This document shows positions 1 to 8,193 of a stretch of 64,000 nt of DNA, piece by piece. The position numbers and the translations under genes are program-made. The DNA is taken from positions 1,116,001 through 1,180,000 of the forward strand of contig OY970397.1 in the NCBI GenBank assembly GCA_963720515.1, in the 5' to 3' direction. A model generated the notes under the pieces. The model was not told the DNA's origin. It saw only the letters and a list, made by a program, of their open reading frames with translations, and did no database searches. Origin of the DNA: G963720515 sp963720515. GTDB taxonomy: Bacteria > Actinomycetota > Thermoleophilia > Gaiellales > Gaiellaceae. The stretch's first letter is position 1. Every line of letters starts with the position of its first letter.

Positions 1-2074
1 GCGCGAGCACGTCCACCTCGAGCCGAAGCTGGCGGAGCAGCTCCTTCTGGGCGACGCCGAAGCGCTGCTCCTCGTCGAGGATCACAAGGCCGAGGTCCTT
101 CGCGGAGACGTCGCGCGACAGGATCCGATGCGTTCCCACGAGCACGTCCACCTTGCCCTCGTTGAACTCCGCGAGGACGCGCTTCACGTCGGCGGGGCGC
201 CGGAAGCGCGAGACCATATCCACGTTCACCGGGAGGTCGCGGTAGCGCTCGCGCAGCGTGTTCCAGTGCTGCTGCGCGAGGATCGTGGTCGGTGCGAGGA
301 AGAGCGTCTGGCGACCGGCCGCGGCGACCGCGAACGCCGCGCGCACCGCGACCTCGGTCTTGCCGAAGCCGACGTCGCCGCAGACGAGCCGGTCCATCGG
401 GCGCGCCGTCTCGAGGTCCTCCTTCACGGCCTCGATCGCGCGCTGCTGGTCGGGCGTCTCCGCGTAGGGGAAGCTCGCCTCGAGCTGCTCGAGGAGCTCG
501 CCGTCCAGGTCGTAGCCGATGCCGGGCGCGCGCTGGCGCTGCGCGTAGAGCGCGATCAGCTCGCCGGCGAGCTCGTGCGCCCCGTCGCGGGCCCGCGTCT
601 TCTGGAGCTGCCACGCCTTGCCGCCGAGCTTGGACAGCGCCGGGGTCGCGCCGTCGGCGCCGACGTAGCGGGTGACCTTGCCGATCTGCTCGTGCGGGAC
701 GTAGAGGCGGTCGTCGCCCCGGAAGGCGAGGAAGAGGTAGTCGCGCGTGACGCCGGCGACCGCGCGGGTCTCGAAGCCGAGGAGCTTGCCGACGCCGTGG
801 TCCTCGTGGATCACGTAGTCGCCGGTCCGCAGGTCGGCGAAGCTCTGGAGCGCGCGCCCGAGCCGCGTGTCCGCCCGCGGCGGCTTCTTGCGGAAGACCT
901 GCGTGTCCGGGAGGAGGACGAGGCCCAGTTCCCTGGACACGAAGCCGCGCCGCGCCGGGGAGACGGCGAAGCGAAGCGCCTCGGCCGCCGGGAGCCCGGC
1001 GCCGGGCTCGAGGAGCTCCGCCTTCACGCGGCGCAAGAGGTTCTCGGTGCGGAGCGCCTCGCCGCGGTGCGCGAAGGTGACGACGACGCGGTTCCCGCTC
1101 TTCACGAAGCCCTCGAGCTCGCGCTCGGCCTCGGCGAGCCCACGCGCCGCGAGGGCCGGGCGCTGCGCCTCGAAGGCGTGCGGCTGGCCGGCCGGAAGCT
1201 GGTCGAGCTCGATCGCGCCGCCGAGCTCGGGCTCGTCGAGGAGCTCCTCGCGCCAGACCGCGCGCACCTCGTCCGGCGTCCACACGAGGTCGGGAACGGG
1301 GAGCGCGGTCACGAGATCCTCGGGCGCCTGCCCGGGCTCGCCGTCGTCGCGGAGCGTGGGCTCCACGAGGTCGAGGCGGCGCTCGGCGGCCGGCTGGATC
1401 AGGGCGCGGTCGAGCGGGTGGAGCGCGCGCTGCGTGAACGCCGAGAACGCGCGGAGCGACTCGATCTCGTCGCCGAAGAACTCGACGCGGACCGGCTCGC
1501 GGCCGGTGGAAGGGAAGATGTCCACGATCCCGCCGCGCACGGCGATCTGGCCGCGCTCCTCGGCGCGCTCGGCGCGGGCGTACCCGGCGAGAGCGAGCCG
1601 CTCGACGAGCGCCTCGACGCCGATCTCCTCGCCCGCGGCAAGCCGGACCGGCTCGGGCCGTGCCTCGGCGGGCGGCAGGCCCTCCGCATAGCCGAGCGCG
1701 GATGCGCAGACGAGTCCCCCGTCCGCGAGCACGCCGAGGGCGCGCGCCCGCTCGCCGACGAGGTGCGCCGGCGGCTCGAGCCCGCTCTCCCACCGAACGC
1801 CGCGCGAGGCGAAGAGGCCGACCGCGTCCTCGCCGAGGTACCAGCCGGCCGCCTCGGCCGCGTCGCGCGCGTCGCCGTCGTCGGGGAAGAGGCAGACGAG
1901 CGGGCCGGGCCGCGCGAGGTGGAGCGCGGCGAGAAAGAGCGGCAGGATCGGCTCGGAGACGCGCGTGCGGCCGGGCGACTCGACGAACGCACGCAGGCGG
2001 GCGCTCTCCGCGAGCTCGAGCGCGAGCGGGCGGAGGACGGGGCCTGCGGACGTGACGGAGGTCGGTTGGTCCAT
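1..2074 (-). CDS. mfd: Transcription-repair coupling factor Mfd (N-terminal 691 residues, cut by window edge)
   Basis: Mfd is the ATP-dependent DNA translocase that removes stalled RNA polymerase and recruits UvrA. The frame is open from an ATG at 2074 to the window edge and begins MDQPTSVTSAGPVL. Visible in order: a UvrB-like N-terminal region, a CarD-like RNA polymerase interaction domain near residue 420 (GDYVIHEDHGVGKLLGFE), Walker A near residue 560 (GDVGFGKTEVAVRAAF) and the DEEQ box near residue 667 (VILDEEQRFGV). The family is usually about 1100-1200 residues, so the second helicase lobe and UvrA-binding end lie outside. The opposite strand shows long open frames that are shadows. Confidence 0.96.
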   Translation of the reverse strand, partial: MDQPTSVTSAGPVLRPLALELAESARLRAFVESPGRTRVSEPILPLFLAALHLARPGPLVCLFPDDGDARDAAEAAGWYLGEDAVGLFASRGVRWESGLEPPAHLVGERARALGVLADGGLVCASALGYAEGLPPAEARPEPVRLAAGEEIGVEALVERLALAGYARAERAEERGQIAVRGGIVDIFPSTGREPVRVEFFGDEIESLRAFSAFTQRALHPLDRALIQPAAERRLDLVEPTLRDDGEPGQAPEDLVTALPVPDLVWTPDEVRAVWREELLDEPELGGAIELDQLPAGQPHAFEAQRPALAARGLAEAERELEGFVKSGNRVVVTFAHRGEALRTENLLRRVKAELLEPGAGLPAAEALRFAVSPARRGFVSRELGLVLLPDTQVFRKKPPRADTRLGRALQSFADLRTGDYVIHEDHGVGKLLGFETRAVAGVTRDYLFLAFRGDDRLYVPHEQIGKVTRYVGADGATPALSKLGGKAWQLQKTRARDGAHELAGELIALYAQRQRAPGIGYDLDGELLEQLEASFPYAETPDQQRAIEAVKEDLETARPMDRLVCGDVGFGKTEVAVRAAFAVAAAGRQTLFLAPTTILAQQHWNTLRERYRDLPVNVDMVSRFRRPADVKRVLAEFNEGKVDVLVGTHRILSRDVSAKDLGLVILDEEQRFGVAQKELLRQLRLEVDVLA

Positions 2075-2110
2075 GACGAGCGACGGAACCGGGGTTCCGC
2101 GGGGTCGAAT

Positions 2111-2245
2111 GCTAGCCCTGTCCCGCCGGGCCATGTCCCGCCGCCGGACGCACTCCCCCTACGGGGGCGCTCGGGCCCCAGCACGAACGCTATCGACGCC
2201 CCCGGCTCGTGTCTGTCACGGAACTGCGCCGAGTGTGTGCCGACT
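2111..2245 (+). repeat. Dispersed intergenic repeat, copy 1
   Basis: This fills the 182 nt gap between the mfd start and the pth stop. About 130 nt align with the reverse complement of 42065-42193. The 20 bases at 2177-2196 are identical to the complement of 42108-42127. Its left end (CCTGTCCCGCCGGGCCATG) also resembles the complement of 13235-13259. No open frame or tRNA is visible. Function unknown. Confidence 0.65.
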
Positions 2246-2256
2246 TCGAGCGGCGT

Positions 2257-2850
2257 TCAGTTGAACTCTTGCTGCGCGACCTCGAGGCCGTCGCGGGCGA
2301 TCGTCTCGACCGCGTCGGCGGCGCGTCCCACGAGACCCTCGACGTCCACGTCGGCGTCGAACGGCGACAGCACCCAGTCCGCGACGGGCCGCGGATCGCC
2401 CCGCTCGGGCCGGCCGATACCGATGCGCAGGCGGAGGAAGTCGGACGTCCCGAGCGAGCTCGCGACCGAGCGCAGGCCGTTGTGCCCGGCGAGCCCGCCG
2501 CCGAGCCGCACCTGCAGGCGGCCGGGGTCGAGATCCACCTCGTCGTGCACGACGAGCAGCCGCGCGGGGTCGACCTTGAAGAAGCGCGCCGCGGGCGCCA
2601 CGGAGCGGCCGGACTCGTTCATGTAGAGCTGCGGCTCGAGCAGCGCGAGACGGAGCCCTTCGACGCGCACCTCGGCGAGCCGGCCCGAGAACTTGGACTT
2701 GAACGCCCCGTCGTGCCGCCGCGCGAGCTCCTCCGCGACCATGAAGCCGAGGTTGTGCCGCGTCTGCGCGTACTCGCGGCCGGGGTTGCCGAGGCCGGCG
2801 ACGAGGAGATCGAGCGTCGAGGCCTGCTCGCCCCGGCGCAGGAAGCGCAC
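2257..2850 (-). CDS. pth: Peptidyl-tRNA hydrolase
   Basis: Pth releases peptides from peptidyl-tRNAs that drop off the ribosome. The 197-residue product matches the family length. The catalytic set is visible: N22 in GLGNPG, H32 in TRHNLGF and D103 in VVHDEVDLDPG, equivalent to N10, H20 and D93 of the E. coli enzyme. The GTG start lies 3 nt after the rplY stop, so the two are co-transcribed, the common rplY-pth order. About ten extra residues precede the conserved core, so a slightly later start is possible. Confidence 0.96.
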   Translation of the reverse strand: MRFLRRGEQASTLDLLVAGLGNPGREYAQTRHNLGFMVAEELARRHDGAFKSKFSGRLAEVRVEGLRLALLEPQLYMNESGRSVAPAARFFKVDPARLLVVHDEVDLDPGRLQVRLGGGLAGHNGLRSVASSLGTSDFLRLRIGIGRPERGDPRPVADWVLSPFDADVDVEGLVGRAADAVETIARDGLEVAQQEFN

Positions 2851-2853
2851 GGG

Positions 2854-3555
2854 CTAGTCCTCGGAGGACTCGGCGTCGCCCGCCGGCTCGCCGCCTTCGC
2901 CCTCGGGCGCCTCGCCTTCCTCGCCCTCGGGCAGCTCGCCCTCCTCGAGGCCCTCGAGCTCCTCCTCGGTGGGCTCGGGCTCTTCCTCGACCCGCGGCGC
3001 GGAGACGCTCGCGAGGACGACGTCCTCGGGGTCGAGGAGCGTGACGCCCTCGGGCGCGACGAGGTCGGCCAGGCGGAGGCTGTCGCCGATCTCCATCGCG
3101 GAGATGTCGAGCTCGATGCGGTCGGGCACGCTCATCGGGAGCGCCTCGACGTTCACCTCGCGGACGATCTGCGTGAGGATGCCGCCCATCTTCTGGCCCT
3201 CGGACTCGCCGATGAGCTCGACGGCGACCTGGGCCTGGATCACGCGGTCGAGCCGCACTTCCTGGAGATCGATGTGCTGCACGCGGCTGCGGACCGGGTG
3301 GAGCTGGAAGTCCTTGAGGACGGCATGGTGCGTGGCCTTGGCCTCGCCCACGATCACGTCGAGGATCGCGTGGCGGCCGTGCTCGCCGGTGAGGACGCGG
3401 CGGAGCTCACGCTCGGAAACCGCAAACGACGCGGCCTTGCCGCCTGACCCGTAGAGGACGCCCGGGATCATTCCGCGGGCACGCAGCCGCCGCGCTTCCG
3501 CGCTCCCGCGCGCCTCACGGGTCTCCACCTCGAGCTTCACGCGTTCTTCAGCCAT
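2854..3555 (-). CDS. rplY: 50S ribosomal protein bL25, CTC/TL5 type
   Basis: Binds 5S rRNA. At 233 residues it is the long CTC form: an L25 domain over roughly residues 1-95 (RRLRARGMIPGVLYG), the TL5 beta domain over about 100-190 (VNVEALPMSVPDRIELD), then an acidic tail from about 195 (EEEPEPTEEELEGLEEGE). CTC proteins are linked to general stress in other bacteria. It is followed by pth after 3 nt. Confidence 0.95.
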   Translation of the reverse strand: MAEERVKLEVETREARGSAEARRLRARGMIPGVLYGSGGKAASFAVSERELRRVLTGEHGRHAILDVIVGEAKATHHAVLKDFQLHPVRSRVQHIDLQEVRLDRVIQAQVAVELIGESEGQKMGGILTQIVREVNVEALPMSVPDRIELDISAMEIGDSLRLADLVAPEGVTLLDPEDVVLASVSAPRVEEEPEPTEEELEGLEEGELPEGEEGEAPEGEGGEPAGDAESSED

Positions 3556-3597
3556 TTCCGGTCGGCCAGTCTACCGAAGGCGCCGAGCGCCTCCGAG

Positions 3598-3714
3598 CTA
3601 CCGGAGCAGGAAGTGATGGAGCACGAGCGCGACCGGCAGCCACGTCGCCAGCGCGAAGAAGAGGGAGGTGAAGAACGCCGTCGCGAGGACGAACGCGTGC
3701 GTGTTGGGGTCCAT
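3598..3714 (-). CDS. Small single-pass membrane protein (38 aa)
   Basis: A short frame of 38 residues starts MDPNTHAFVLATAFF and continues as one hydrophobic helix of about 25 residues ending LVLHHFLLR. A weak GGTGAG lies 1 nt before the ATG. It sits 42 nt upstream of rplY, on the same strand. I recognise no family. The composition, a polar N-terminus then one clean membrane span and a basic end, favours a real micropeptide, but length alone makes this tentative. Confidence 0.45.
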   Translation of the reverse strand: MDPNTHAFVLATAFFTSLFFALATWLPVALVLHHFLLR

Positions 3715-3861
3715 GCTCACCGCAGATGCCTTTCTCGACGGCGACGCCATGTGGCCGTCGGCTCATCGTGTCGGCGGGGCGCGCCTGGGGTGCAACCGCT
3801 CGTGCGAGGGATGGAAATGCCGTTCGGGAGCGCCGATGCTTTGCGCGAGGAGCCGCACCTC

Positions 3862-4980
3862 ATGCCGCCAGCACGCGATCCCAGCCAGCCTTCGACGACC
3901 CGCAAGGGTGCAGCGTCCACGCGTGCGGCCAAGCCCGCCAAGCCGGCGGTCAAGAAGCCGGCTCCGGCGGCGAAGAAGCCCGCTCTCGAGGCGAAGCCCG
4001 CCGAGCCGGCCGTCGTCCGCCTGGAGATCTACGCGACGCAGACGCCGCCGAGAACGCGGAAGCCCGCGACGCGCAAGAAGACGACGCCGGCGAAGCCCAG
4101 GCCCGCCGCGCCGGCCGTGGTCGAGGCCCGCGAGGCCGCAATCACCGCCGCCGAGACCGAGATCGCCGCCCGCCAGACGGCGATCGTCGCCGCCGAGACC
4201 GAGTTCGCGACGCGCGCCGAGGAGCTCGCCGAGCGCGAGCGCGACAGCGAGGCGCGCGCGACGGCGCTCGTCGAGGCCGAGCAGGAGCTCGGCGTCCGCG
4301 CTGCGAGGCTCGAGTCCAGGGCGGCCGAGGTCGAGGCGCGAAACGCAGCGCTCGACGCCGCGGAACGGGCGGCCGAGGAGCAGCGACTCTCAGACGGAGA
4401 CTTCGAGATCCGCCTCCGCGAAGCGAACGAGCACGCGGCCGCGCGCGACCAGGCCCTCGCCGAGCGCGAGGCGATCGCCGAGACGCGCGAGCGCGAGCTC
4501 GCCGAGCGGGCCGCCGCGCTCACGACGCAGACCGAGGGCGCAGCGAACCGGGCCGCCGAGCTGGCGGCCGAGCGCGAGCAGCTCGACGGGCGCGAGGTCG
4601 GGCTGGCGGAGCGCGAGCGGGTTCTCGCCGAGCGGGAGCGCGAGCGGGCCGAGCAGGCGCTCACCCGCGCGGGCGACCACGGCGTCGCCGCCGAGCGGCT
4701 CGAGATCCAGCGGCGCGAGAAGCGCCTGGTCGAGCTCGAGGCGTCACATCGGGACCGCGCGCACGCGCTGGCCGAGAAGGAGAGCGACCTCGAGATGGAC
4801 CGCGTTGCGTTCGACAGCGAGCGCGACTACCGCGAGCAGAAGCTCGACCGGCGCGAGCACGAGCTCGCGGAGCTCGAGCGGCGCCTGACGGAGAAGGAGA
4901 ACGAGCTCACCGCCTACGTCGCCCAGGTGCAGGGCGAGCTCCACCGGCGCGAGCAGTCGCGCACCTTCGACGCCGCGTAG
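3862..4980 (+). CDS. Coiled-coil protein with Lys/Pro/Ala-rich N-terminus
   Basis: 372 residues from the ATG at 3862, chosen because GAGGAG lies 10 nt upstream; in-frame ATGs at 3811 and 3817 would add 15-17 residues. Residues 1-90 are basic and rich in Lys-Pro-Ala (KPAKPAVKKPAPAAKK), like actinobacterial HupB or histone H1-like tails. From about residue 95 to the end it is an almost unbroken Ala/Glu/Arg coiled coil with no proline. No signal peptide or membrane span. Cytoskeletal FilP/Scy-like or nucleoid-associated roles are possible, but sequence alone cannot decide. Confidence 0.8.
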   Translation: MPPARDPSQPSTTRKGAASTRAAKPAKPAVKKPAPAAKKPALEAKPAEPAVVRLEIYATQTPPRTRKPATRKKTTPAKPRPAAPAVVEAREAAITAAETEIAARQTAIVAAETEFATRAEELAERERDSEARATALVEAEQELGVRAARLESRAAEVEARNAALDAAERAAEEQRLSDGDFEIRLREANEHAAARDQALAEREAIAETRERELAERAAALTTQTEGAANRAAELAAEREQLDGREVGLAERERVLAERERERAEQALTRAGDHGVAAERLEIQRREKRLVELEASHRDRAHALAEKESDLEMDRVAFDSERDYREQKLDRREHELAELERRLTEKENELTAYVAQVQGELHRREQSRTFDAA

Positions 4981-5106
4981 CTCCTCCGGCCGGCCCGATC
5001 CACACGCCCGTCACCCGGCGGGTCTTTTCGCGCACACCCACCCCCAGGGGGCGGGGAGTGGGCGTCCCGCCCAAGCCGAGCGTAGCCCGCAGAGCCAGTC
5101 AGACTT

Positions 5107-5147
5107 CGTGCCGGGTTCGTGCCGAATTCGTGCGGCGTTCGACCTCA
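5107..5147 (+). repeat. Short TTCGTGCCG repeat cluster
   Basis: Three near-copies of TTCGTGCCG run in tandem here. The 15-mer GTGCCGAATTCGTGC also occurs, inverted, in the repeat copy near 42070. It lies in the 272 nt gap between two convergent genes and has no coding signal. Confidence 0.45.
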
Positions 5148-5207
5148 GCCGTCGCGCCGTGGCGCGACTTGCTCGCGCACGGCTCCGTGCACAGCCGGTC
5201 CCCGCGT

Positions 5208-5242
5208 GAAGTCGTCATGCCCGGCGAAGCCGGGCGGACTTC
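5208..5242. terminator. Strong stem-loop between convergent genes
   Basis: GCCCGGC and GCCGGGC (5219-5235) pair around a GAA loop. An outer GAAGTC/GACTTC stem encloses them. There is no U-tract. It lies 10 nt beyond the stop of the minus-strand membrane gene and 228 nt beyond the plus-strand coiled-coil gene, so it probably serves as a bidirectional terminator. The shape also resembles REP-type palindromes. Confidence 0.55.
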
Positions 5243-5252
5243 GCGCGGCTGG

Positions 5253-5627
5253 TCAGTCGGGGTTTTCGCCGTACAGCCAGGCGTCCGGCGAGTCGTCGTG
5301 CTTCTCGGCGTGCCAGCGTCGGGCGTACACGCCGAGCGCGATGAGCGGGCCGCCGGGGAAGACCATGAGGACGAAGACCGTCAGCCAGAGGCTCGAGGCC
5401 CGGCCGGCCGCGGCGAGCGCGAGCAGCACCGGTACGGCGGCGAGGACGATCGCCTCCCAGCGGCCGAGCGCGTAGCCGAGCCCGACCTGGACGGCTCCGG
5501 CCGCGAGGAGCGACAGGAACATGACCGGCGCGGGCAGGTCACGGTCGATCGCGGCGAAGCCGTAGACCCAGAGGGCCATGACGAGGATGTAGTAGGTCGG
5601 TGCCTTGCGGGGATCGATGTCCGGCAT
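5253..5627 (-). CDS. Hypothetical four-helix membrane protein
   Basis: 124 residues from an ATG at 5627 with GGAGG 4 nt upstream; the open frame extends further but that part has shadow composition. The first residues are MPDIDPRKAPTYYILVMALW. Four hydrophobic segments follow (about 12-28, 32-52, 57-75 and 80-100), then a charged tail DAWLYGENPD. It lies 98 nt downstream of prs on the same strand. No family recognised. Confidence 0.7.
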   Translation of the reverse strand: MPDIDPRKAPTYYILVMALWVYGFAAIDRDLPAPVMFLSLLAAGAVQVGLGYALGRWEAIVLAAVPVLLALAAAGRASSLWLTVFVLMVFPGGPLIALGVYARRWHAEKHDDSPDAWLYGENPD

Positions 5628-5703
5628 GCGCCTCCGAAAAGATCGTTCTCGGCGCGCCGCCCCGCCTTCCCACGAAGAATCGGCGCCCGAACCGGGGAGC
5701 GCC

Positions 5704-5720
5704 ATCCCCCGCTCGGGGAT
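5704..5720 (-). terminator. Possible weak terminator after prs
   Basis: ATCCCC and GGGGAT pair around a 5 nt loop, starting 5 nt beyond the prs stop. No U-tract follows, so it is marginal. Confidence 0.3.
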
Positions 5721-5725
5721 CCTCC

Positions 5726-6775
5726 CTAGAAGAGCTGGTTCTCGCCCGCGAAGATCTCGGAGACCGACTCGCCCGAGAACACGTTCTGGATCGTGTTCGC
5801 GAGGAGCGGCGACACGGTCAGCACGTTCAGATTGGCAGGCCGGCCGATCGGCTTCTGAGGGACCGAGTCGGTGACGACGACCTCGGTGAGCTCGCTCTCG
5901 CCGATCTTCTCCAGCGCCGCCGGCGGGAAGAGCCCGTGCGTCGCGCACGCGTACACCTCGGTCGCGCCCGCCTCGAGGAGCGCCCGCGCGCCCGAGGTGA
6001 GCGTCGAGCCGGTCACGATCAGGTCGTCGGAGAGGATCGCCGCCTTGCCCTTCACGCGCTCGCGGCCGACGACCTCGGTCACGTACGCGACGTCGTGCTC
6101 GGGCCGCGTCTTCGACATGTAGGCGACGTCGGCCTCGAGGAACTCGGCGAAGCGGGTGGTCATCTTTCCGCGGCCCGGGTCCGGCGCGACCGCGACGACC
6201 TTGTCGCCGTGGAGGCCCTTGTCGCGGTAGTACTGCGCAAAGAGCGGGAGCGCGGTCATGTGGTCGACCGGGATGGAGAAGAAGCCCTGGATCTGGCCCG
6301 CGTGGAGGTCCATCGTCAGCACGCGGTCGGCGCCGGCCGCCTCGAGGAACCCGGCGATCAGGCGCGCGGTGATCGGCTCGCGCGGCGCGGACTTCTTGTC
6401 CTGGCGCGAGTACGGGTACCAGGGCATGACGGCCGTGATGCGGTTGGCCGAGGCGAGGCGGGCCGCGTCGATCATGACGAGGAGCTCGACGAGCGCGTTG
6501 TTCACACCGTCGCCGGCGCAGGACTGGACGATGAAGACGTCGGCGCCGCGGATCGACTCCATGTAGCGGCAGTAGACCTCGCCGTTTGCGAACGTCTTCA
6601 GCTTCACGTCGCCGAGCGCGATGCCGAGCTGCTCGCCGATCGCGCTCGCGAGATCCTCGTTCGAGCGGCCGGAGAAGAGCATGAGCTTCCCCTCCGGGCC
6701 GTGCGAGATGTAGTGGTCGCGCTTCTGGACCGCTTCGACGGCCTCGAGTCCGGGAAGCGTCGCGAGCTCACTCAT
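5726..6775 (-). CDS. prs: Ribose-phosphate pyrophosphokinase
   Basis: Makes PRPP from ribose 5-phosphate and ATP for nucleotide, His and Trp synthesis. The ATG at 6775 overlaps the glmU stop by 8 nt, the usual glmU-prs coupling; the frame stays open upstream inside glmU. 349 residues include an N-terminal extension of about 30 residues before LMLFSGRSNEDL. Typical parts: RQDKKSAPREPITARL near 127 and DLHAGQIQGFF near 155. Atypical parts: the flexible-loop region reads APDPGRGKMTT, and the PRPP motif reads DDLIVTGSTL instead of DDxIDTxGT. Confidence 0.95.
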   Translation of the reverse strand: MSELATLPGLEAVEAVQKRDHYISHGPEGKLMLFSGRSNEDLASAIGEQLGIALGDVKLKTFANGEVYCRYMESIRGADVFIVQSCAGDGVNNALVELLVMIDAARLASANRITAVMPWYPYSRQDKKSAPREPITARLIAGFLEAAGADRVLTMDLHAGQIQGFFSIPVDHMTALPLFAQYYRDKGLHGDKVVAVAPDPGRGKMTTRFAEFLEADVAYMSKTRPEHDVAYVTEVVGRERVKGKAAILSDDLIVTGSTLTSGARALLEAGATEVYACATHGLFPPAALEKIGESELTEVVVTDSVPQKPIGRPANLNVLTVSPLLANTIQNVFSGESVSEIFAGENQLF

Positions 6776-8081
6776 GCCGCTCTCTCTCCTCGTATCGCTC
6801 TTTGACGACTTGGCGCGCCCGCGCGATGGCGAGGGCGCCCGCGGGGACGTCTTCGGTGATGACCGATCCTGCTCCGACCCAGGCATTGTCTCCGATCTCG
6901 ACCGGCGCAACAAACACATTGTCGCTGCCCGTGTGGACGTTCCGGCCGATCACCGTGCGCTGCTTGCCCTCCCCGAGCTCGGGACGGTAGTTCGCGGTGA
7001 TTGCGCCGGCTCCGATGTTGGTGTCCTCGCCGATCTCGGCATCCCCGATGTAGGACAGGTGCGGCACCTTCGTACGTTCCCCGATCTCGGAGTTCTTCAC
7101 CTCGACGAACGTGCCGACGCGGCTCCCTGCGCCGAGCCGCGCGCCCGGCCGTAGGTGCGCGAACGGACCGACGGTCGCGCCCCGCCCCACCTCCGCGTCG
7201 GTCGCGACGACGTGCGGGCCGACCTCGGCGCCCGTCCGGACGATCGTGCGGCCGCGCAGCACGGTGAACGGCTGGATGGTCGTGTCCGGCTCGAGCTCGA
7301 CGTCCGGCTCGATCCAGGTCGTCGCCGGGTCGACGACGGTGACGCCGGCAAGCATGTGGTCGCGGAGGATCCGCTCGCGCAGGAGCGCGGCGGCCTCGGC
7401 GAGGTCGACGCGCGTATTCACGCCCTGGCCGACCGCGGGGTCGTCGGCGGCGAGCGTCGCGACCGTGCCCCCGCCGGCCGCGATCGACGCGATCGTGTCC
7501 GTCAGGTAGAGCTCGCCCTGGGCGTTCGCGGCGTCGAGCCGCTCGACGGCCGGCCAGAGCGCGGCGGCGCGGAAGACGTAGACGGAGGCGTTCAGCTCGC
7601 CGATCGCACGCTCGTCCTCGGTCGCGTCGCGCTCCTCGACGACGCGGACGACCTTGCCGCTCTCGCGAACTACGCGCCCGTACGGGAGCGGCCGGGCCGG
7701 CTCGAGGGTGAGGAGCGTGACGTCGGCGTTCTCGGCGCGGTGAGTCTCCACCAGCCGTGCGAGGGTGTCCTCGTCGAGGAGCGGCGCATCGCCGGGGAGC
7801 ACGAGCACGTCGCCGTCGAAGCCCTCGAGCGCCGGGCGGGCCGCGGCGACCGCGTCGCCCGTGCCGCGCGGCTCCTCCTGGATCGCGACCGTCACGCCCT
7901 CGAGCCCGAGCTCGTGCCCGGGCGAGGCGACGACGACGATCGGGTCGACGCGCGCGGCGCGCGCAGCCTCGACCGGCCAGTCCACGAGCCGCCGCCCGAG
8001 CAGCGGATGGAGATGCTTGGGACGCTCGGAGCGCATGCGCGTTCCGAGGCCGGCGGCCATGACGATCGCAGCGAGGTTCAT
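6768..8081 (-). CDS. glmU: Bifunctional GlmU: UDP-GlcNAc pyrophosphorylase / GlcN-1-P acetyltransferase
   Basis: Catalyses the last two steps to UDP-N-acetylglucosamine for peptidoglycan. 437 residues: an N-terminal uridylyltransferase (AAGLGTRMRSERPKHLHPLLG, PGDAPLLD) to about residue 225, then a left-handed beta-helix acetyltransferase (FAHLRPGARLG, VEVKNSEIG, GAGAITANY, GSDNVFVAPV). The start is set at the ATG at 8081, since any earlier start would lie inside the tRNA gene. The A of that ATG is also the terminal A of the tRNA CCA. Confidence 0.96.
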   Translation of the reverse strand: MNLAAIVMAAGLGTRMRSERPKHLHPLLGRRLVDWPVEAARAARVDPIVVVASPGHELGLEGVTVAIQEEPRGTGDAVAAARPALEGFDGDVLVLPGDAPLLDEDTLARLVETHRAENADVTLLTLEPARPLPYGRVVRESGKVVRVVEERDATEDERAIGELNASVYVFRAAALWPAVERLDAANAQGELYLTDTIASIAAGGGTVATLAADDPAVGQGVNTRVDLAEAAALLRERILRDHMLAGVTVVDPATTWIEPDVELEPDTTIQPFTVLRGRTIVRTGAEVGPHVVATDAEVGRGATVGPFAHLRPGARLGAGSRVGTFVEVKNSEIGERTKVPHLSYIGDAEIGEDTNIGAGAITANYRPELGEGKQRTVIGRNVHTGSDNVFVAPVEIGDNAWVGAGSVITEDVPAGALAIARARQVVKERYEERERHE

Positions 8082-8154
8082 GGCTGGGGCGGGAGGATTC
8101 GAACCTCCGGTCACGGGACCAAAACCCGCTGCCTTACCGCTTGGCTACGCCCCA
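8081..8154 (-). tRNA. tRNA-Gln (UUG)
   Basis: A cloverleaf folds on the minus strand: acceptor TGGGGCG/CGCCCCA, D arm GCC/GGC, anticodon stem GCGGG/CCCGT with loop TTTTGGT (anticodon TTG, reading CAA) and T arm GGAGG TTCGAAT CCTCC. Discriminator G is followed by an encoded CCA whose last A is shared with the glmU start codon. Confidence 0.96.
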
Positions 8155-8193
8155 CCGCGGGGTGGACGATTGGGTCGGCCCCATGGCGCGAGA

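Noticed and set aside
128..2626. 832-codon open frame on the plus strand over mfd and pth
   Set aside because: It has Arg/Ala/Glu shadow composition and no motif, and lies exactly opposite well-supported mfd and pth frames.
3548..3766. 72-codon frame upstream of rplY
   Set aside because: Arg/Pro-rich with no hydrophobic pattern; the overlapping 38-codon frame at 3598-3714 is far more protein-like.
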